A stretch of DNA of 64,000 nt from the NCBI GenBank assembly GCA_036971475.1, contig JBAIZL010000004.1, forward strand, positions 69,513,010 through 69,577,009, in the 5' to 3' direction. The notes below the pieces were generated by a model, which was not told where the DNA came from, did not search any database, and saw only the letters and a program-made list of their open reading frames with translations. The position numbers and the translations under genes are program-made. Position 1 is the first letter of the stretch, and the number at the start of each line of letters is the position of its first letter. The DNA comes from Prosapia bicincta. Taxonomy: Eukaryota; Arthropoda; Insecta; Hemiptera; Cercopidae. Shown here one piece after another: positions 47,574 to 60,104 of this stretch.

Positions 47574-49466
47574 ACAGTAGAACCCCTCAAAGCCGAACTC
47601 CAGAAATTTGAACATGATTTGATGAAAACTAAATTATAAAAAAATAATTACAATTAAATAAGTATGAACTGAAAGTCTGCTACTTAAGTAAATCAGGACT
47701 GAGATGTATAATATATTGGAATTGACACTGTAAACACATGATATAGGCTAATACGAAGGCCTATACTGTACTACTGTATCACTTCATTGACATAGAATAT
47801 GTTGACAGTAAAATAAAAATAAAAAAGACAAACACTTAACTATATCTTTCACTTAAAAAGAAAAGACACAAACACTTGACTATATTTTTCCCTTAAAATC
47901 AGTAATCTTCATCTTGCGTAGAGACGTAAACCTTCCCGAGGATGCGATGTTAAGGCCCCGTCGCATTAGCATAACATCATTGGGTGTTGCAGCCGCATGT
48001 TGTCTACGTAACGCAAACGCAAAGTCGAGAGCGGCGGCAGGGAAGGCATGAGTAACAGCATTCGTAGAGGCATCTTTTTCCTCGCTATTGCTATCTGCTA
48101 CACTGCCATCGTGTTGATCCTGAACCAAAGACACGATATCATGCTCCCTATATTCTTCATTGTTATCTAGTGCTGTCCACTATTCCAGGCAATTGTCTGC
48201 AGCAATTTTACATCCTGGTACTCTTTGAATGAGCTGAAGGAGCTCAGTTTCATCATCCCGTGTTCTAAGGGGTGATTCCACAAATTCAGGGCAAGGCCAG
48301 AGCTTCTTCCAAGATTTCTGCAGTAAAGTGTTACTGATATTATTCCAGGATTCAGCTACCCAGTAAATTACATCCTTTATTGTAATCGTCTTAAGTTTTT
48401 CCGAAATAGAAAGAGAACAATTTCCTTCAATTACTGTTTGCAGAAGCATTTTTCTGTCGCTCAGTTTAATGTTCTGCAGCACACCTAGATCCATAGGCTG
48501 AAGCAACGATGTCACGTTAGATGGGAGAAAAATTGCTTTTATGTCTTTACATACCAACTGCATGTCTGAAGGATGTGAAGGGGCATTGTCTATCAAAAGT
48601 AGAGTTTTTGCTGACAGTCCATTTTTTCATCAAATTTTGTTACTGAAGGAACAAATTCATTTTTGAACCACTCCTTGAAAATATTACCCGTCATCCTCGC
48701 CTTCACTGATTTCTGTAATGAACAAGCAGAGCATTCAAGTTCATATGTTTAAGAGCTCGTGGCTTGGCTGATTTTCCAATCACCATCAATGATAGCTTAT
48801 TTGTTCCCGCGGCGTTACTACAGGCTAAAACTGTGAGACGCTGTTTGCTCGTTTTAAAACCTGGTGCAGAAGTTTCTCTTTAGAAGCAAGACTTTTAGTG
48901 GGAAGGGCTTTAAAATTCAATCCAGTCTCGTCCTCATTATACACTTGCTAGGTTGAGTAATTTTCAGACGAAATCAAATCTGTGAATTCATATAAATATT
49001 CTGTTGAAGCAAGTTTATCAGCTGATAACCCCCCCCCCCCCCCGCTTACCGTTAGTTGTCTAAGTCCCTGCCTTCTCTTCCATCTATCTAACCATCTGTT
49101 GGAGCAGTAAATTCTAAATCACCGTTCCTCAATTTGTTTCACTGTAATGCCTTTTCTTGTATTAATGAGCCACTAATAGGAACTCCTTTCTGCCTCTCTT
49201 GTGTAAACCATAAAAATACAGCCTCGTCAATTTTTGCATTCACATAAACACTTTCGCGTGCTGGGGTTGTTCCAAAGGCTTTTTACTTGTAGCACTGCAA
49301 AACGGGTTAATTTGTAATGCAGAAATATGTAATGAATGCTCTAATAATGTTCGTTAATAAAAAACCCACTTCTGCCAAATGCAAAATACACAGCAAATCC
49401 GAAATCCGAACTTTTCCAAATCCGAAAAGGCTAAAGCCCCAATTAGTTTGTATTTGGGGGGTTCCA

Positions 49467-49470
<4 letters not shown>
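47573..49470 (-). mobile_element. Complete but inactive Tigger/pogo element between two TA arrays
   Basis: Left terminus cagtagaacccctc and right terminus ggggggttccactg form a terminal inverted repeat starting CAGTRGAACCCC. Both termini abut TA repeats (47518-47570 and 49471-49525). The size, about 1.9 kb, is normal for an autonomous Tigger, and the minus strand encodes a broken transposase. Confidence 0.9.
47880..49260 (-). pseudogene. Tigger transposase pseudogene
   Basis: N-terminal CENP-B-type part near 49200 (VFLWFTQERQKGVPIS). First catalytic site near 48930-48950 (YNEDETGLNFKALP). The second and third are in the open piece 48596-48180, as MIDNAPSHPSDM and NVTSLLQPMDLGVL, giving the D-D-D set of pogo/Tigger. 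The C-terminal acidic piece is 48134-47880. Frame changes lie near 48600 and 48890, stops lie in the N-terminal part, and a C run (49030-49042) interrupts the frame. Not functional. It is related to, but clearly diverged from, the transposase at 149-1271. Confidence 0.88.

Positions 49471-49525
<55 letters not shown>
49471..49525. repeat. (TA)n microsatellite, right of the Tigger element
   Basis: About 27 TA units starting at the right terminus of the element. Confidence 0.95.
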
Positions 49526-49529
<4 letters not shown>

Positions 49530-49534
49530 ATTAA

Positions 49535-49728
49535 TTAATAAAAATATTTCAAATACAAGGATAGTTTATAGTTTATTTCAAAAACAACAATGAGCATTGT
49601 TTTTCCTGAAGATGCTAATACTTATTTTATTGGCGAAAAGCGTTTTGGATAATATATAATTTAGACTATACTTGTATTTGAAATATTTTTATTCAATAAC
49701 TGTATTACAAGAAAACATATCACGATAG

Positions 49729-49732
<4 letters not shown>
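49535..49732. repeat. Palindromic repeat with hammerhead-like motif
   Basis: Outer arms attaaaaatatttcaaatac (49540 region) and gtatttgaaatatttttatt (about 49674-49693) are inverted copies; the inner region carries one motif on plus. The right flank tattacaagaaaacatat recurs at 50876-50893, beside another inverted repeat with the same outer arms (50750-50880). Confidence 0.75.
49602..49650 (+). ncRNA. Hammerhead-ribozyme-like motif (copy 6, intact core)
   Basis: Plus strand: UUUC, core CUGAAGA (fits CUGANGA), U, stem II GCUAAU with AUUGGC (6 pairs, one wobble), GAA, AAGCGUU (AA/UU with 3-nt loop), U, then UGGAU. Stem I is weak (about 3 pairs). Confidence 0.5.
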
Positions 49733-49762
<30 letters not shown>

Positions 49763-49821
49763 GTTAATATATTACTATTGTAAGTAATTTTATCCACCAT
49801 TAAGTGCAATGATTTTACCTT

Positions 49822-49867
49822 GAGTGATGAGGCGCCTTTCGGTCACTTGACCATTGTCGAATCACTC
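49822..49867 (-). ncRNA. Hammerhead-like fold with non-standard core (copy 7)
   Basis: Minus strand: stem I half GAGUGAU, core UCGACAA instead of CUGANGA, U, stem II GGUCA with UGACC (5 of 5), GAA, stem III AGGCGCCU (8-nt perfect palindrome), C, stem I half AUCACUC (7 of 7). All stems are perfect but the core is changed, so it is either a dead ribozyme or a fold kept for another reason. Confidence 0.5.
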
Positions 49868-49888
49868 CAGTGAATCACTCCACTCCAC

Positions 49889-49933
49889 AGTGATTCGACA
49901 ATGGTCAAGTGACCGAAAGGGGCCTCATCAATC
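49889..49933 (+). ncRNA. Hammerhead-like fold with non-standard core (copy 8)
   Basis: Plus strand sister of copy 7: AGUGAU, UCGACAA, stem II GGUCA/UGACC, GAA, AGGGGCCU, C, AUCAAU. Stem I has one mismatch and stem III one change from a palindrome. Confidence 0.45.
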
Positions 49934-50032
49934 AAGGTAAAACCATTGCACTTAATGGTGGATAAAATTACTTACAATGGTAATATATTAACTTCATAAA
50001 GTCAGTGCAACGGAGAAACAATGGATAACGTA

Positions 50033-50095
<63 letters not shown>

Positions 50096-50100
50096 ATATA

Positions 50101-50719
50101 TACTTACAATTCATTTCTCAAAGTTTTTTTTATCAATGTGATATATTGATATTATGAAGAACATAGGACGATGTTACCTGAGTTGTTGACGGTGAAAAGT
50201 TCTTGACAATATTAAATACGTATTTTACATATGAAAAGTTTTAAGTAAATAATTCTATAAATATTCTTGTAAATGTCCATTGATAAATAAACTTTAACAA
50301 GTAATGCATGTATACAGCGTCCCCTTTCCCTTTCTACTAGAACTAGTCTCCTGCAAATACAAGCAAGCTTTAACTTGAGTTGCTAAACTATTTAAACGTT
50401 TTAGATTTAGCCTGTGGAGTTACATTATTTGCACTTTGTTCTGTCAAATAAAAATTCCACTTTGTTGAAAGGAAATGGACTTTCATAAGGATAAAGATTC
50501 ATAAACGACTTTCTCTTTCGCACAGTAAATATTCCTTTAATAAGAAAAGCAGGGAAATATTTCTTTATTTCTGGGACTGTTTATCATGATAGATACACAC
50601 ACACACACACATGCGCGCGCAGGTACGCACGCGCACACAACTGTGATAGATAGATAGAGAAAGATATTAGATAAATGGATAGGTAAATAGGTATAGGCCT
50701 ATATATACCTTCATATAAG

Positions 50720-50720
<1 letters not shown>
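50101..50720. other. Intergenic DNA, no gene seen
   Basis: Contains a short (CA)n with cgcgcgc near 50595-50640 and (GATA)-like units near 50645-50690. Confidence 0.45.
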
Positions 50721-50749
<29 letters not shown>

Positions 50750-50750
<1 letters not shown>

Positions 50751-50893
50751 ATTCATAAATTAAAAATATTTCAAAAACAAGAATACTTTTAATGAATATA
50801 TTTATTCATGATAAAAAAAATTATTTATTTATGAAAAGTATTCTTGTTTTTGAAATATTTTAAATTTATTAACTATATTACAAGAAAACATAT
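50750..50893. repeat. Inverted repeat related to 49535-49732
   Basis: Arms taaaaatatttcaaaaacaa (about 50761) and ttgtttttgaaatatttta (about 50845-50863) around a short AT-rich centre. No hammerhead core is left. Followed by tattacaagaaaacatat as in the 49.7 kb copy. Confidence 0.75.
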
Positions 50894-50921
50894 GCCCATA
50901 TTTAATATACGCACACCACAC

Positions 50922-51129
<208 letters not shown>

Positions 51130-54100
51130 GGCAGACATACATACTGAGGGAGACTGAACTTTCAATTTTAGCTCTTATTCCCTAGTCAACTCGAAGACTT
51201 ATTCCCTAGATCATTGAAGACGTTATGTATATAGAACTACGTTGAATCACGAATTCGAACGGATTTTAATCTCACTGTACGTTCTAATGTTTCGAGCTTT
51301 ACAAATAAAGAATTTAGAGTCCTAAAAATGTTAATACTAAAGCGTTAGTTGTTGAGTAAACTGCGCTCTGCAAATTTCAAAAAACTACGACAGGTTTTTA
51401 CAAAATAAAAATGAAAATATTCCGCGTCACAAAGAAAGATCTGTAAAAGGCCGACTGAAGATGGTTAAACCGAGTGACGCCGAGCAGAGTGGCAAGTCAT
51501 TGCAGGGTCCGTTCGCCGTCTCCTACACTTTCAGCCGGGCTTTGCCGCGCATCCAAGCAACATTTATAACCTAGCCAGTGACAGTCTACCTTACTTGATA
51601 GTCCTCTTGGGATCCAGGTTGGGGGTCGGGAAATTCTTGACTCGGAATGTGAAGGCATGTCTGGCTCTATCACTCATAGGCGATGCCGCTGGGAGAATAA
51701 TTCTACGGGGGTCTGAAAACGTGTTCAATTGAATTTAAAAGTTTAAGTTATTACAATTTCCTGAAAGACGGATTCCGTCAAATGTTCATTGTTGTTCCAC
51801 TCACTCAGGCTTGACTCTGTTGGGTAATAGACGGATTATTAATAGGAGAAGCTTATCATGAAGCTTGAGTGATTAGTCCTGTGTCGGGTAGACAACTCTC
51901 TCGCCTCGCTTGAAAGCAGGTCTTCTTCAGACAACCCTGCCCACGCCATGCCATAACGTCCCCTCTTCCCAGAACCAGCAGATCATTATGTCCTTTCCTA
52001 TCAGATTGCGTTTATTATTCCTTGCCCGTCTTCTTACAAGGACGTGTACACTTCTTTGGCTAACGGAGGTTAGCCCTCACAAAGGTTGGTGGTCTGAATT
52101 TGCTCTTGTCTTCGCTGTCCAACTACACTTCATTGCTGGTTCTTACCTCTTTCAATATTTTTCTAGATGTCCAGGCTTTCGCTTTTTAATGTTCAGAATC
52201 AACTTATTCTCCCAGCACATTTAACTTTCGATACTCGTACCAGGAGTTTCTCAGTATTTTGCGACATATCCACAGTTCCATCATGCTCCTTAACTTACCT
52301 CCTTTTCATTGTCCACGCTTCAATACCATAGTGATTAAATACTCCTTTTCGTTACTCACCTTTAACTTCTCCTTCAGGAGATTGGTGATCAAAATATACG
52401 AAGCCTGGTAGTACAGCCCCTAAAACGATCCTCAGATTTTTTTCATACAAGATCTCCTTCCTCCGGGTGTCCTGTTTCTTAATAATTTACCTAAATTAAT
52501 TATTACTACCTCGTATAGGATGGAATAAAAGAGTAGACACAAATTAATTATCTGCCATGGTAGGATTTTTTAGGTTGACTTATGAGAAAACTACGTTTAA
52601 ACAATTACATTTAGCCTTGTTACATTACTAGTTTTAATAAACCAGCGCGTTAGAAAGGCTCTTCGTAACCAAGCAAAGGATGCTACCCGGTTGTAAACAT
52701 GATCGAGCTACACACAGGTTTACTTCTGTGGCTTCATGCTCCTTCGCTGGAGACCTACAGGTATGTGTAGCAAGCATGTGACGTGTTTGCCGAAAGTGTT
52801 GTCACTAGGAGCCACAAATTAGTTGCATGAACATTTTATATTTTACGAAAAGCGGACCCACCAAGCCTAAAGCACGCTTTGTATCACTATTTTTGTCCAC
52901 CTTTAAAGCCGTCGACCGCTATAGGCGGTCCCATTCGTTTTACCACAATCTATCATAATTATTTTTTCTTCTTCCCGGTTGTCACATTTTCTCAGAAATT
53001 TCACGTTACGCGTTTCCTGTCATTAAAAGTCCTTCATCTATCCTAGTTATTTTGTCGTTACCAGCGTCGTGCGTTTTAGAATGTTCCACTAAAACTGGTA
53101 ATAATGTGACCTAAAATAAATATTTAATTAAAAATCAATAAATCAATCACATTAAAATGTGTAAAAGTTTCATTTCTAATGCACATGGGAAGAACACTAA
53201 ATCTCTTGTTTTGTTTTGTAAATGACCTCCCGTAAGACGAAACGTATTTTTTAATTGTAAATATAAGTGAGGGAAAGATGACCGATAAATATTATATTCC
53301 CCAGTAGTTCTGTTAATATACTGAAGGTTTTCCCAAGGAAATATTCAGGGTAATTTTAATAGGGTAGTTTTATATTGATTGCTTTTTGTATTGCATACCA
53401 AATAGTAAGATGTCTTCATATAATATCCCCAATAGCCTTAATTTTAATTGCACTAACTCACACTGTGTAATGTAATTAACAGTTCATGGAAAACATTTTA
53501 AAGTCAAGCATTTGGTGTGCGTGAAGGTGTGTTTTATTATTTGTTAGAGAGAGAAAGAGAATAAGGTCTCATTAAGAAATATAAAACTGGACAAACACTA
53601 AAATCCAGCAATTAATGTCTCCCGTAAAGCTAAAAACGGGCACTTTGTCGGTATCTGTGTAAAAGGAACTGTTAAAACTTCTGGCAATGGTAAGCGAACG
53701 AAAAAAAACATTTTCAAATTACCCTCGTTCTGAATATCTAAGTGCAACTGTTATTCATTAAATTTATTTCCAAAGTTGGCAAAAGTGGTCGGAAGAAGCG
53801 TGTGATATTGCAAAATGTAATTATAGGTTAGGTCGACACGGGGAACAGATGTGCTGGACCTATTATGTAAACAAGAGCTGTCCTTTCATCTCGCCGCTCC
53901 TACGCCCACCTGCTGCATCCAGCTCACCGTGATCAAACCTCGAGTGTGACAAGGCACGCATTAGCCGCAGCTCATGTGTACGGCCTCGTCAAGTTCCGAT
54001 TATTCCACTTATAAACGTATCTTTGTAACTTCTAGCGCTACGGTAACGCTCTGAACAATAATATATGACGCGTCAATTCCCAATAAATAGTTATTTTCTC

Positions 54101-56764
54101 GTGTATACAACGCCTGTGACAGTCGGCGAAATCCGAACTGTTCGTTTTAACGGAACTAATTCACGAACTTTCTTGCCGAACTTATTATATTCTCATTCGC
54201 GTTTCTATAACAAAGTAGCGTATAATTAACGTCTAAGCTATAGTCAGGATTACATTTCGGAAGGTGTCCAAAGGAGCCCTCCCTCAGTTACAGGAGAGAA
54301 CGGAAACTCATCCGGTCCCCAGAAAAAAAATCTAATTAAATTGTACTCAATTTTATGATTTTACTTTTTAACAAATAAAAACTGAAGAAAACTGCTCGAA
54401 GTAGTTATTTTCATATGTTTTTAGTTTCCAACGAATAAATTAACGACAGTAACAAGTTAAAAAATAAATTTAAATTTCAAGCAGAGATTTTAGATTTTTA
54501 ATACTGAACTAATAATGTACATATTTTAATAATAAACAAGAACAAGGTGGATTTTAATGTTTTTATGTGAATTAAAAAAAGCTGTGTGAGAATTTCGCGA
54601 TGTATCCGGACACCCATGTACTCTTGGCTACGTCTCTGGTTATAGTTTAGAAAATGTACAATTACTTATCGCTGATGATGACTTTGACGTTGAGACGCGT
54701 ATGAGAAAACAAATTATTGACTTTGTATTGGCGTTTGTTAGTGTCTATTAGCTTTGCCATCAAGATAATTTTGGTGTTAATTGCGTATTCTCCTTTCGTA
54801 ATACTTGTATGACCTATTCTATTTAGTCATGCGCCAAAACATGACAAATAAGAAGAAGTATTTTAAGAAATAATCCGTATTATTATTTAATATATACGTG
54901 TATCGTCAATAACTCCATGTAATGAAAATATAAATAACAAATCGATTTATGTTTTAAACCCTGACTATCGAAACAAAAGTAGTTTGCATTATTTATTCTT
55001 CAAACCGTATTACGGGCACTCACTGGCGCATCGAAGAGGGGGACCAAGCCTGGGGTCCCTTGAGCATCCCTATAAAAAAAAACAATTTCGCATGTCATCC
55101 ATCTTTGGAAAATGTATTGTGTGCATGCGCCGTATATACATTTATCTACCAAGATTTACCAATAAGTAAGTGTTAATAATATATTTATTTAGTTATATTT
55201 GTGCCTGAAGAATTAGGAACGTTAATTAGTAAATTAAAATGTTAATAATATTTAAAAGCTCCTGGAATATCCCTTACAAATACACAGTTGTTCAGTTTGC
55301 GCCATAAAGTAAAACTTTAAGTAGCTTGATTGATTTGGGGTAATTTTACAACCGACTTGATGTGCCTCCTTTTGTTAATTTTCTTGGCACTTAAAGAAAT
55401 TCTAGGTGCACCGACGCGGGCACTGACAACATATAATAGCTAGTACCTCTAAGGAAAGACAACCGGGAAATGAAATCTTTTATATGAGAAACAAATTCCA
55501 TATGATGAAAATATAAATGATCAACAAGTCAACCGATGTTTTTACCCCTGACTTTAGATACAAAAGTAGTTCCAAAAACGTTTTTCTCAAGTCGTATTAC
55601 TGGAACTAACAACCTATAGTAGTTATTTGCCTCTAAGGAAGGATAACTTGTAGAGCTACTCTCTTCGCCTCTGCTTGTACAGCGATTACATTTGTACCTG
55701 TTGCACTTTGATACTGCGAGATATGACGTCACACACTTTGTAGGAACAACTGCAATAAACGTTTAAATATTTAACCCTAATGAGGTGTGCAGAGAAAAAG
55801 CTACGGAATGTTTATGAATGTGATATTTCGTGTACGTATCATCGTAGAGGTTGTTAAATATAAGAAGTCTTGTAGCTTTCTAAGGGAAAACGTTGTTAGC
55901 TTTCTGTAAGATTGCTTTTATTTAAATATTTTAAATATTCGAAAGATCTAAGTGCAGACGGGAGGGTTTAAAACTTATGTTTTATCTGAATTAAGAGTTA
56001 ATTTGATCTAGATAAATCAATGACAGACAATAATAACAGGTTTTGTTATAATTTAATGTTTGTTTTCCTTAAGTTATAGAGCTAAGTAAAAATAAAATTA
56101 AAAAAGTATTTGGAAGTAATAGTGGTGGGGGACGGTTTATAGAACATTGGCAATTCGTCATGTCGACCTCATAGGCGAGGCCTGAAGCGTTTTATAGCTA
56201 AGCTAGAGACTGGTAATTCTGACGGAAGTCGGTAATCCGTAATTAGGAGAAACGGAGACGAAATGCCTCCTTGACAAAATACCTTTCTAACTTTATATTT
56301 TGTCTGTTTTTCTGCAATAGTTCACCTTAGCTGCCATTGCACAGTAGACTATTGTTTGGGTGAAATTTTAAACTTATTAAAATTTAATAAGAATAACAAA
56401 CTGTGCAAGCTTGTAAGTTACTATAAACGCGATTTGTCAGTATCTACAATAATAGAGTAACATTTATCCGAATTTTTCAAAAACTAACTATACTAATAAT
56501 TTCGAATATTATAATATTTGAGTTATGAAAAGTGGAAATTTTATGAAATTAGGTCAAAATTTATAAACAAAATTCAAATAGTGGTTTTATCAACGCAGAT
56601 TTTTAACGCATTTTTATGAGAAATATTTGTTATTTTTAGTCCAAACCTTTACAGTAACTCCTCAGGAAGACAAGACCACCAAAAGAAGTTATAAAACGAT
56701 CTAAAAAGATTTTTAAACTTTTGATTATAGAGAAGTTTAATATTATCCTGTATGAGTGGTTTCA
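51130..56764. other. Unique intergenic DNA, no gene seen
   Basis: CpG-richer patches at 51430-51720 and 53820-54010, otherwise AT-rich. Longest frame is 104 codons (51910-52224) without a recognisable domain. A degenerate hammerhead-like relic is at 54668-54705. Confidence 0.4.
54668..54705 (+). ncRNA. Hammerhead-like relic (copy 9, degenerate)
   Basis: CUGAUGA followed by UGACUUUGACGUU, then GAG (for GAA), palindrome ACGCGU, A, UGAG. Matches the 59.8 kb family but stem I is lost and A14 is changed. Confidence 0.35.
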
Positions 56765-58490
56765 AATGTACAGCACTATATAGGATATAAATCAGAATGT
56801 ACAGTACTGTATAGGATATAAATAAGAATGTACAGTACTGTATAGGATATAAATAAGAATGTACAGTACTGTATAGGATATAAATAAGAATGTACAGTAC
56901 TGTATAGGATATAAATAAGAATGTACAGTACTGTATAGGGTATAAATCAGGATGTACAGTACTGTATAGGATATAAATAAGAATGTACAGTACTGTATAG
57001 GATATAAATAAGAATGTACAGTACTGTATAGGGTATAAATAAGAATGTACAGTACTGTATAGGATATAAATAAGAATGTACAGTACTGTATAGGATATAA
57101 ATCAGAATGTACAGTACTGTATAGGATATAAATAAGAATGTACAATACTGTATAGGATATAAATAAGAATGTACAGTACTGTATAGGGTATAAATCAGGA
57201 TGTACAGTACTGTATAAGATATAAATCATAATGTACAGTACTGTATAGGGTATACATCAGGATGTACAGTACTGTGTAGGGTATAAATCAGAATGTACAG
57301 TACAGTATATGATATAAATCAGGATGTACAGTACTGTATAGGATATAAATAAGAATGTACAGTACTGTATAGGGTATAAATCAGGATGTACAGTACTGTA
57401 TAGGATATAAATAAGAATGTACAGTACTGTATAGGATATAAATAAGAATGTACAGTACTGTATAGGGTATAAATAAGAATGTACAGTACTGTATAGGATA
57501 TAAATAAGAATGTACAGTACTGTATAGGATATAAATCAGAATGTACAGTACTGTATAGGATATAAATAAGAATGTACAATACTGTATAGGATATAAATAA
57601 GAATGTACAGTACTGTATAGGGTATAAATCAGGATGTACAGTACTGTATAAGATATAAATCATAATGTACAGTACTGTATAGGGTATACATCAGGATGTA
57701 CAGTACTGTGTAGGGTATAAATCAGAATGTACAGTACAGTATATGATATAAATCAGGATGTACAGTACTGTATATGATATAAATAAGGATGTACAGTACT
57801 GTATAGGATATAAATAAGAATGTACAGTACTGTATAGGATATAAATCAGAATGTACAGTACTGTATAGAATATAAATGAGAATGTACAGTACTGTATAGG
57901 ATATAAATCAGAATGTACACTAATGTATAGAATATAAATGAGAATGGACAGTACTGTATAGGATATACATCAGAATGTACACTAATGTATAGAATATAAA
58001 TGAGAATGTACAGTACTGTATAGGATATAAATCAGAATGTACACTAATGTATAGAATATAAATGAGAATGTACAGTACTGTATAGGATATAAATCAGAAT
58101 GTACAGTACTGTATAGGATATAAATCAGAATGTACACTAATGTATAGAATATAAATGAGAATGGACAGTACTGTATAGGATATACATCAGAATGTACAGT
58201 ACTGTATAGGATATAAATCAGAATGTACACTAATGCATAGAATATAAATGAGAATGTACAGTACTGTATAGGATATAAATCAGAATGTACACTAATGTAT
58301 AGAATATAAATGAGAATGTACAGTACTGTATAGGATATAAATCAGAATGTGCAGTACTGTATAGGATATAAATGAGAATGTACAGTACTGTATAGGATAT
58401 AAATCAGAATGTACACTAATGTATAGAATATAAATGAGAATGTACAGTACTGTATAGGATATACATCAGAATGTACAGTACTGTATAGGA
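56765..58490 (-). repeat. 31-bp satellite with a 12-bp palindrome in each unit, about 55 copies
   Basis: Unit: gtacagtactgtatagga then tataaatcagaat (31 bp). Each standard unit contains the perfect palindrome TACAGTACTGTA. From about 57910 a second type (tacactaatgtatagaata) alternates. Diagnostic variants recur 434 bp apart (14 units): tacaatactg at 57141 and 57575. This explains two near-identical minus open frames (57229-56792 and 57663-57319), which are not genes. Confidence 0.96.
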
Positions 58491-58629
58491 TATAGGCCTA
58501 AATCAGGAAAACTGACACAGATTTCAATAATATCAAAGTTTATTTTTTAATAAATCTTAAACTCAAAATGCACAATAAGCAGTAATATACGATGTATATA
58601 TGAAATGTACTTATAGATATGTAATTATA

Positions 58630-58780
58630 TATGTAATATTGTTAGTGTCAAACATACGCGTTTCAGCCACAGTGTTGTCTTTATCAGTGAGTATTCCTGA
58701 CGTCTGATTACTTCTAAAATCTGTTAGTCACTGAGTAAAATAACCATTGTTGCCGAAATGGGTTTGATTGTCTTTAAAGA
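58630..58780. repeat. Divergent pair of degenerate hammerhead-like motifs
   Basis: Minus motif at 58651-58692 and a decayed plus copy at about 58728-58775 (cactgagtaaaataac, gttgccgaaatggg) in inverted orientation. Confidence 0.55.
58651..58692 (-). ncRNA. Hammerhead-like motif (copy 10)
   Basis: Minus strand: ACUCA, CUGAUAA, an imperfect stem II, GAA, ACGCGU (palindrome), A, UGUUU. Belongs to the 59.8 kb family; stem I is partial and G8 of the core is A. Confidence 0.4.
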
Positions 58781-59700
58781 TTTTAATATCCATATATGTT
58801 AAAAAGTTTATTTCTGTGTTGAGTTTGGGTTTTAGATTTAATAATAAAGAAATAATAAACACTTTATATTTTATTATTATTGTTATATAAAGAATGTGTG
58901 CGTATTACAAGTTTCACCTATAAAAACGTCTTCAAGATCTTTTTCATTCACGTATGTAATGCTTTCAATTGTACATAAATTTTAAAAGGGTCACGGATTA
59001 ACTTATAGAATACAAACATACAGTATACGCGGCATTAAACTAAATCCATGTAGAGCCTTCAGACATTTAACCTTAGCATCAACGCTGGAATTGTTCGATT
59101 TAATATTAAGGTGACCTGTGTGCTTACACAGGTCTGAGGCTCCTTCTTTGTCCTTTCTGCCGATTTACTCGGGTCACGCTTGGTTTGGCGCGGCTGTAGC
59201 ATCGGCTCCGTTCCCTTTCACGTATCTTTACAGATCTATAATGTTTATATAGGATAGCCTTGTATCTGTGACATACCGACCTCAAGACCTCACTCCTCGC
59301 ACAAAAAAGGATACGAAAAGGACCCGCCGATAGGATATCGTTTGCAATATCGTTTCTATTTAATCTACGGTAGATGCAAGCCATTGATCCACTTACAACC
59401 CTGGAAATGTTTTTTTTTTTAATAATAAAATTACCGTTAAATAAATTAGCTTAAAATATTGTTTCTGTTGATTTATTTGGTTTTACCGCATTTGTAATGG
59501 TTTTCATAATTTTTACAAATAGATTTTATGCGAATAAATATGAATAAATTCCAAAACAATGAGCGTGACGCGTTTCGATTTCTTTCCTACACTTGTCCCG
59601 GCATTATTTCCTTCAGCCTTTCTTCTTATAAATCTCCGTAGAAGCCGAGTGGTTTAATAGTTCTTATATAAGTATGTGTTTATACAACTCTTCTTTGAGC
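58781..59700. other. Intergenic DNA, no gene seen
   Basis: An 86-codon minus frame (59384-59124) has no recognisable domain. Confidence 0.4.
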
Positions 59701-59764
59701 TTAGCTTGTGAGTTTATGTTAAAACAAATAAAGTACACAAAACTCATAAATTGTCAATTTATTG

Positions 59765-59807
59765 ACTCATACGCGCTTCAATGACAAAGTCATCATCATC
59801 AGAGTGT
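59765..59807 (-). ncRNA. Hammerhead-like motif (copy 11, left arm)
   Basis: Minus strand: core CUGAUGA intact, stem II with AUGAC/GUCAU type pairing, GAA, GCGCGU, A, UGAGU. The stem I 5' half is scrambled by a small change. Confidence 0.5.
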
Positions 59808-59872
59808 TGCTACTACAAATTTTAACTTACAACTGTAGTCAGTAGTTGTAAATTAGAGTTTGTATTAGCAAC

Positions 59873-59915
59873 ACTCACTGATAATGATGGCTTTGTCATT
59901 GAAACGCGTATGAGT
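59873..59915 (+). ncRNA. Hammerhead-like motif (copy 12, right arm)
   Basis: Plus strand: ACUCA, CUGAUAA, stem II (AAUGA with UCAUU), GAA, ACGCGU (palindrome), A, UGAGU (5 of 5 with ACUCA). G8 of the core is A, but all three stems are well formed. Confidence 0.5.
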
Positions 59916-60104
59916 CAATAAATTATTAATTTGTAAGTATTGTGTACATTATTTGTTTTAAGTATGTGTTTAGTGCTTTCATTATGTGCTTAAATCAGTG
60001 TCTAAAAGCTACCTCATAATAAGTTATGGGATTCGTTAATATAAAATAATACATACGGTCTTCGTTTGGGGTAACACAAATTTTATCATTTTAAAATATT
60101 AGTT

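Larger units (their letters stand above)
49733..50100. repeat. TA array plus palindromic repeat, same family as 20685-20880
   Basis: (TA)n at about 49733-49759, then arms gaagttaatatattac and gtaatatattaacttc (about 50000), tail agtcagtgcaacggagaaac, then a second TA array (50040-50088). Two hammerhead-like motifs, minus in the left arm and plus in the right, diverge from the centre. Confidence 0.88.
59713..59963. repeat. Palindrome with divergent hammerhead-like motifs
   Basis: Arms 59713-59836 and 59838-59963 are inverted copies; outer ends aaaacaaataaagtacac and gtgtacattatttgtttt. Motifs: 59765-59807 minus and 59873-59915 plus. Confidence 0.85.

Noticed and set aside
51910..52224. 104-residue plus frame
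   Set aside because: No domain, no splice context or neighbouring exon support.
56792..58230. Repetitive Tyr/Ile-rich open frames on the minus strand
   Set aside because: They arise from the 31-bp satellite, where three units make a 31-codon cycle without stops.
59124..59384. 86-residue minus frame
   Set aside because: No recognisable domain, no conserved context.
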